Assembly (NCBI GenBank): GCA_028714895.1 | Contig: JAQTLM010000003.1 | Span: forward strand, 1-64,000 | DNA from: Gallionella sp. | GTDB lineage: Bacteria; Pseudomonadota; Gammaproteobacteria; Burkholderiales; Gallionellaceae | Length of the DNA stretch: 64,000 nucleotides | Direction: 5' to 3' | Shown here: piece after piece, positions 63,554 through 64,000 of the stretch | Layout: each line of letters starts with the position of its first letter | Position numbering within the stretch: the first letter of the stretch is position 1 | Made by a program: the position numbers and the translations under genes | The notes under the pieces: model-generated | The model's database searches: none | What the model was told of the DNA's origin: nothing | Seen by the model: the letters and a program-made list of their open reading frames with translations, nothing else

Positions 63554-64000
63554 TTATTTGCCCTTTTTGAGCTTGTTCAAAAATTCATCCAGCTGGTCAT
63601 GATTCGTATATTCGATGACCAGCTTGCCCCCACCCTTGCTGTCCGGCTTAATTTCCACGCGGGTTCCAAGCCAGGCGCTCATTTCTTCCTGCAACCGCTG
63701 GGTGTCGCGGCTGAGTTTGTGCGCCTTCTTTGGTTTGTCTTTTTCCGGCTCATGAGTTTGCTTTTGAACCAGCTTTTCCGCTTCGCGCACGGAAAGCCCT
63801 TCCAGCACAATTTTATTGGCCAGCAATATCTGCTGTGCGCTCTCCAGCGGCAGCAAGGCGCGCGCATGCCCCATATCCAGCTTGTTTTCCATCAGCATAC
63901 CCTGCACGGCCTGCGGCAATTTGAGCAGCCTCAACAGGTTGCTGGCGGCGCTGCGCGAACGCCCTACCGCCTCTGCGGCGACCTGGTGGGTCATCTTGAA
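63554..64000 (-). CDS. parB: Chromosome-partitioning protein ParB, 5' end beyond window
   Basis: ParB binds parS and loads the partition complex. The visible 149 codons cover the helix-turn-helix (THQVAAEAVGRSRSAASNLL), the LDMGHARALLPLESAQQILL region and the C-terminal dimerisation domain (LVIEYTNHDQLDEFLNKL). The frame is open to the right edge with no stop; the N-terminal CTPase/ParB core lies outside the window. The parB-atp order is conserved in Betaproteobacteria. Confidence 0.93.
   Translation of the reverse strand, partial: FKMTHQVAAEAVGRSRSAASNLLRLLKLPQAVQGMLMENKLDMGHARALLPLESAQQILLANKIVLEGLSVREAEKLVQKQTHEPEKDKPKKAHKLSRDTQRLQEEMSAWLGTRVEIKPDSKGGGKLVIEYTNHDQLDEFLNKLKKGK

Overview
The window is a 64-kb stretch of a Betaproteobacteria-like chromosome. 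The evidence is gene content and order: parB followed by the atp operon, mreBCD-mrdA-mrdB-rlpA, dapF-DUF484-xerC, yicC, gmk-rpoZ-spoT, and rph-rdgB-hemW. I lean towards Nitrosomonadales/Gallionellaceae-like bacteria, but that is inference; no 16S gene or other marker here settles it. Coding density is high and most genes are chromosomal housekeeping.

Layout. 1-2920: gatCAB amidotransferase operon on the minus strand, with gatB running off the left edge. 3003-9700: plus-strand rod-shape operon (mreBCD, mrdA, mrdB), then rlpA. 9793-14401: minus-strand dapF, DUF484, xerC and an rRNA methyltransferase, with tag upstream. 14547-15913: tRNA-Arg and a heme A synthase gene. 15974-23297: six-gene minus-strand operon for a complex I/hydrogenase-4-like membrane complex whose large subunit lacks the first [NiFe] cysteine motif and the expected C-terminal one (an Ehr-type complex). 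23298-24229: a long gap without a convincing gene. 24230-29702: rhlE-type helicase, two small proteins, dnaE. 29819-34096: a coupled operon of MFS transporter, CHASE2 membrane protein, SH3 protein and M48 peptidase. 34163-37251: an AT-richer orphan gene, tRNA-Gly, thiS, thiG, trmB. 37289-48953: hemW, rdgB and rph, normally adjacent, here separated by a type I restriction-modification island (hsdM, hsdS, an HTH/ATPase/STAS-like protein, hsdR, a YgjP-type metalloprotease). 49020-53717: PP2C phosphatase, then yicC, gmk, rpoZ, spoT. 53974-56416: a membrane coiled-coil protein, an Hpt/HD-GYP protein and a broken histidine-kinase remnant. 56375-63471: complete minus-strand atp operon (atpIBEFHAGDC) with a consensus promoter. 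63554-64000: 3' part of parB.

The most unusual feature is a family of short palindromic elements. A 55-61 bp palindrome (core arms ACTAGCCATTCGACTAGGCTG and CAGCCAAGTCGCTGGTTAT) sits inside the hairpin of a GC-rich REP-like repeat, and this composite lies in frame inside four unrelated genes: gatB, the rRNA methyltransferase gene, the Ehr large-subunit gene and hsdM. Each protein appears to carry about 30-43 extra residues with recognisably related peptides. Degenerate tandem copies precede rlpA. Two other repeat types also lie in frame inside hsdR and hsdM. This resembles the Rickettsia palindromic elements in behaviour, but the sequence is different.

Second points of interest are three 10-bp direct repeats at exact 22-bp intervals upstream of the HTH/ATPase/STAS-like gene of the restriction island, and the Ehr complex itself. 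Motif positions and start sites were read by eye; family names come from recognised motifs and were not checked by database search.
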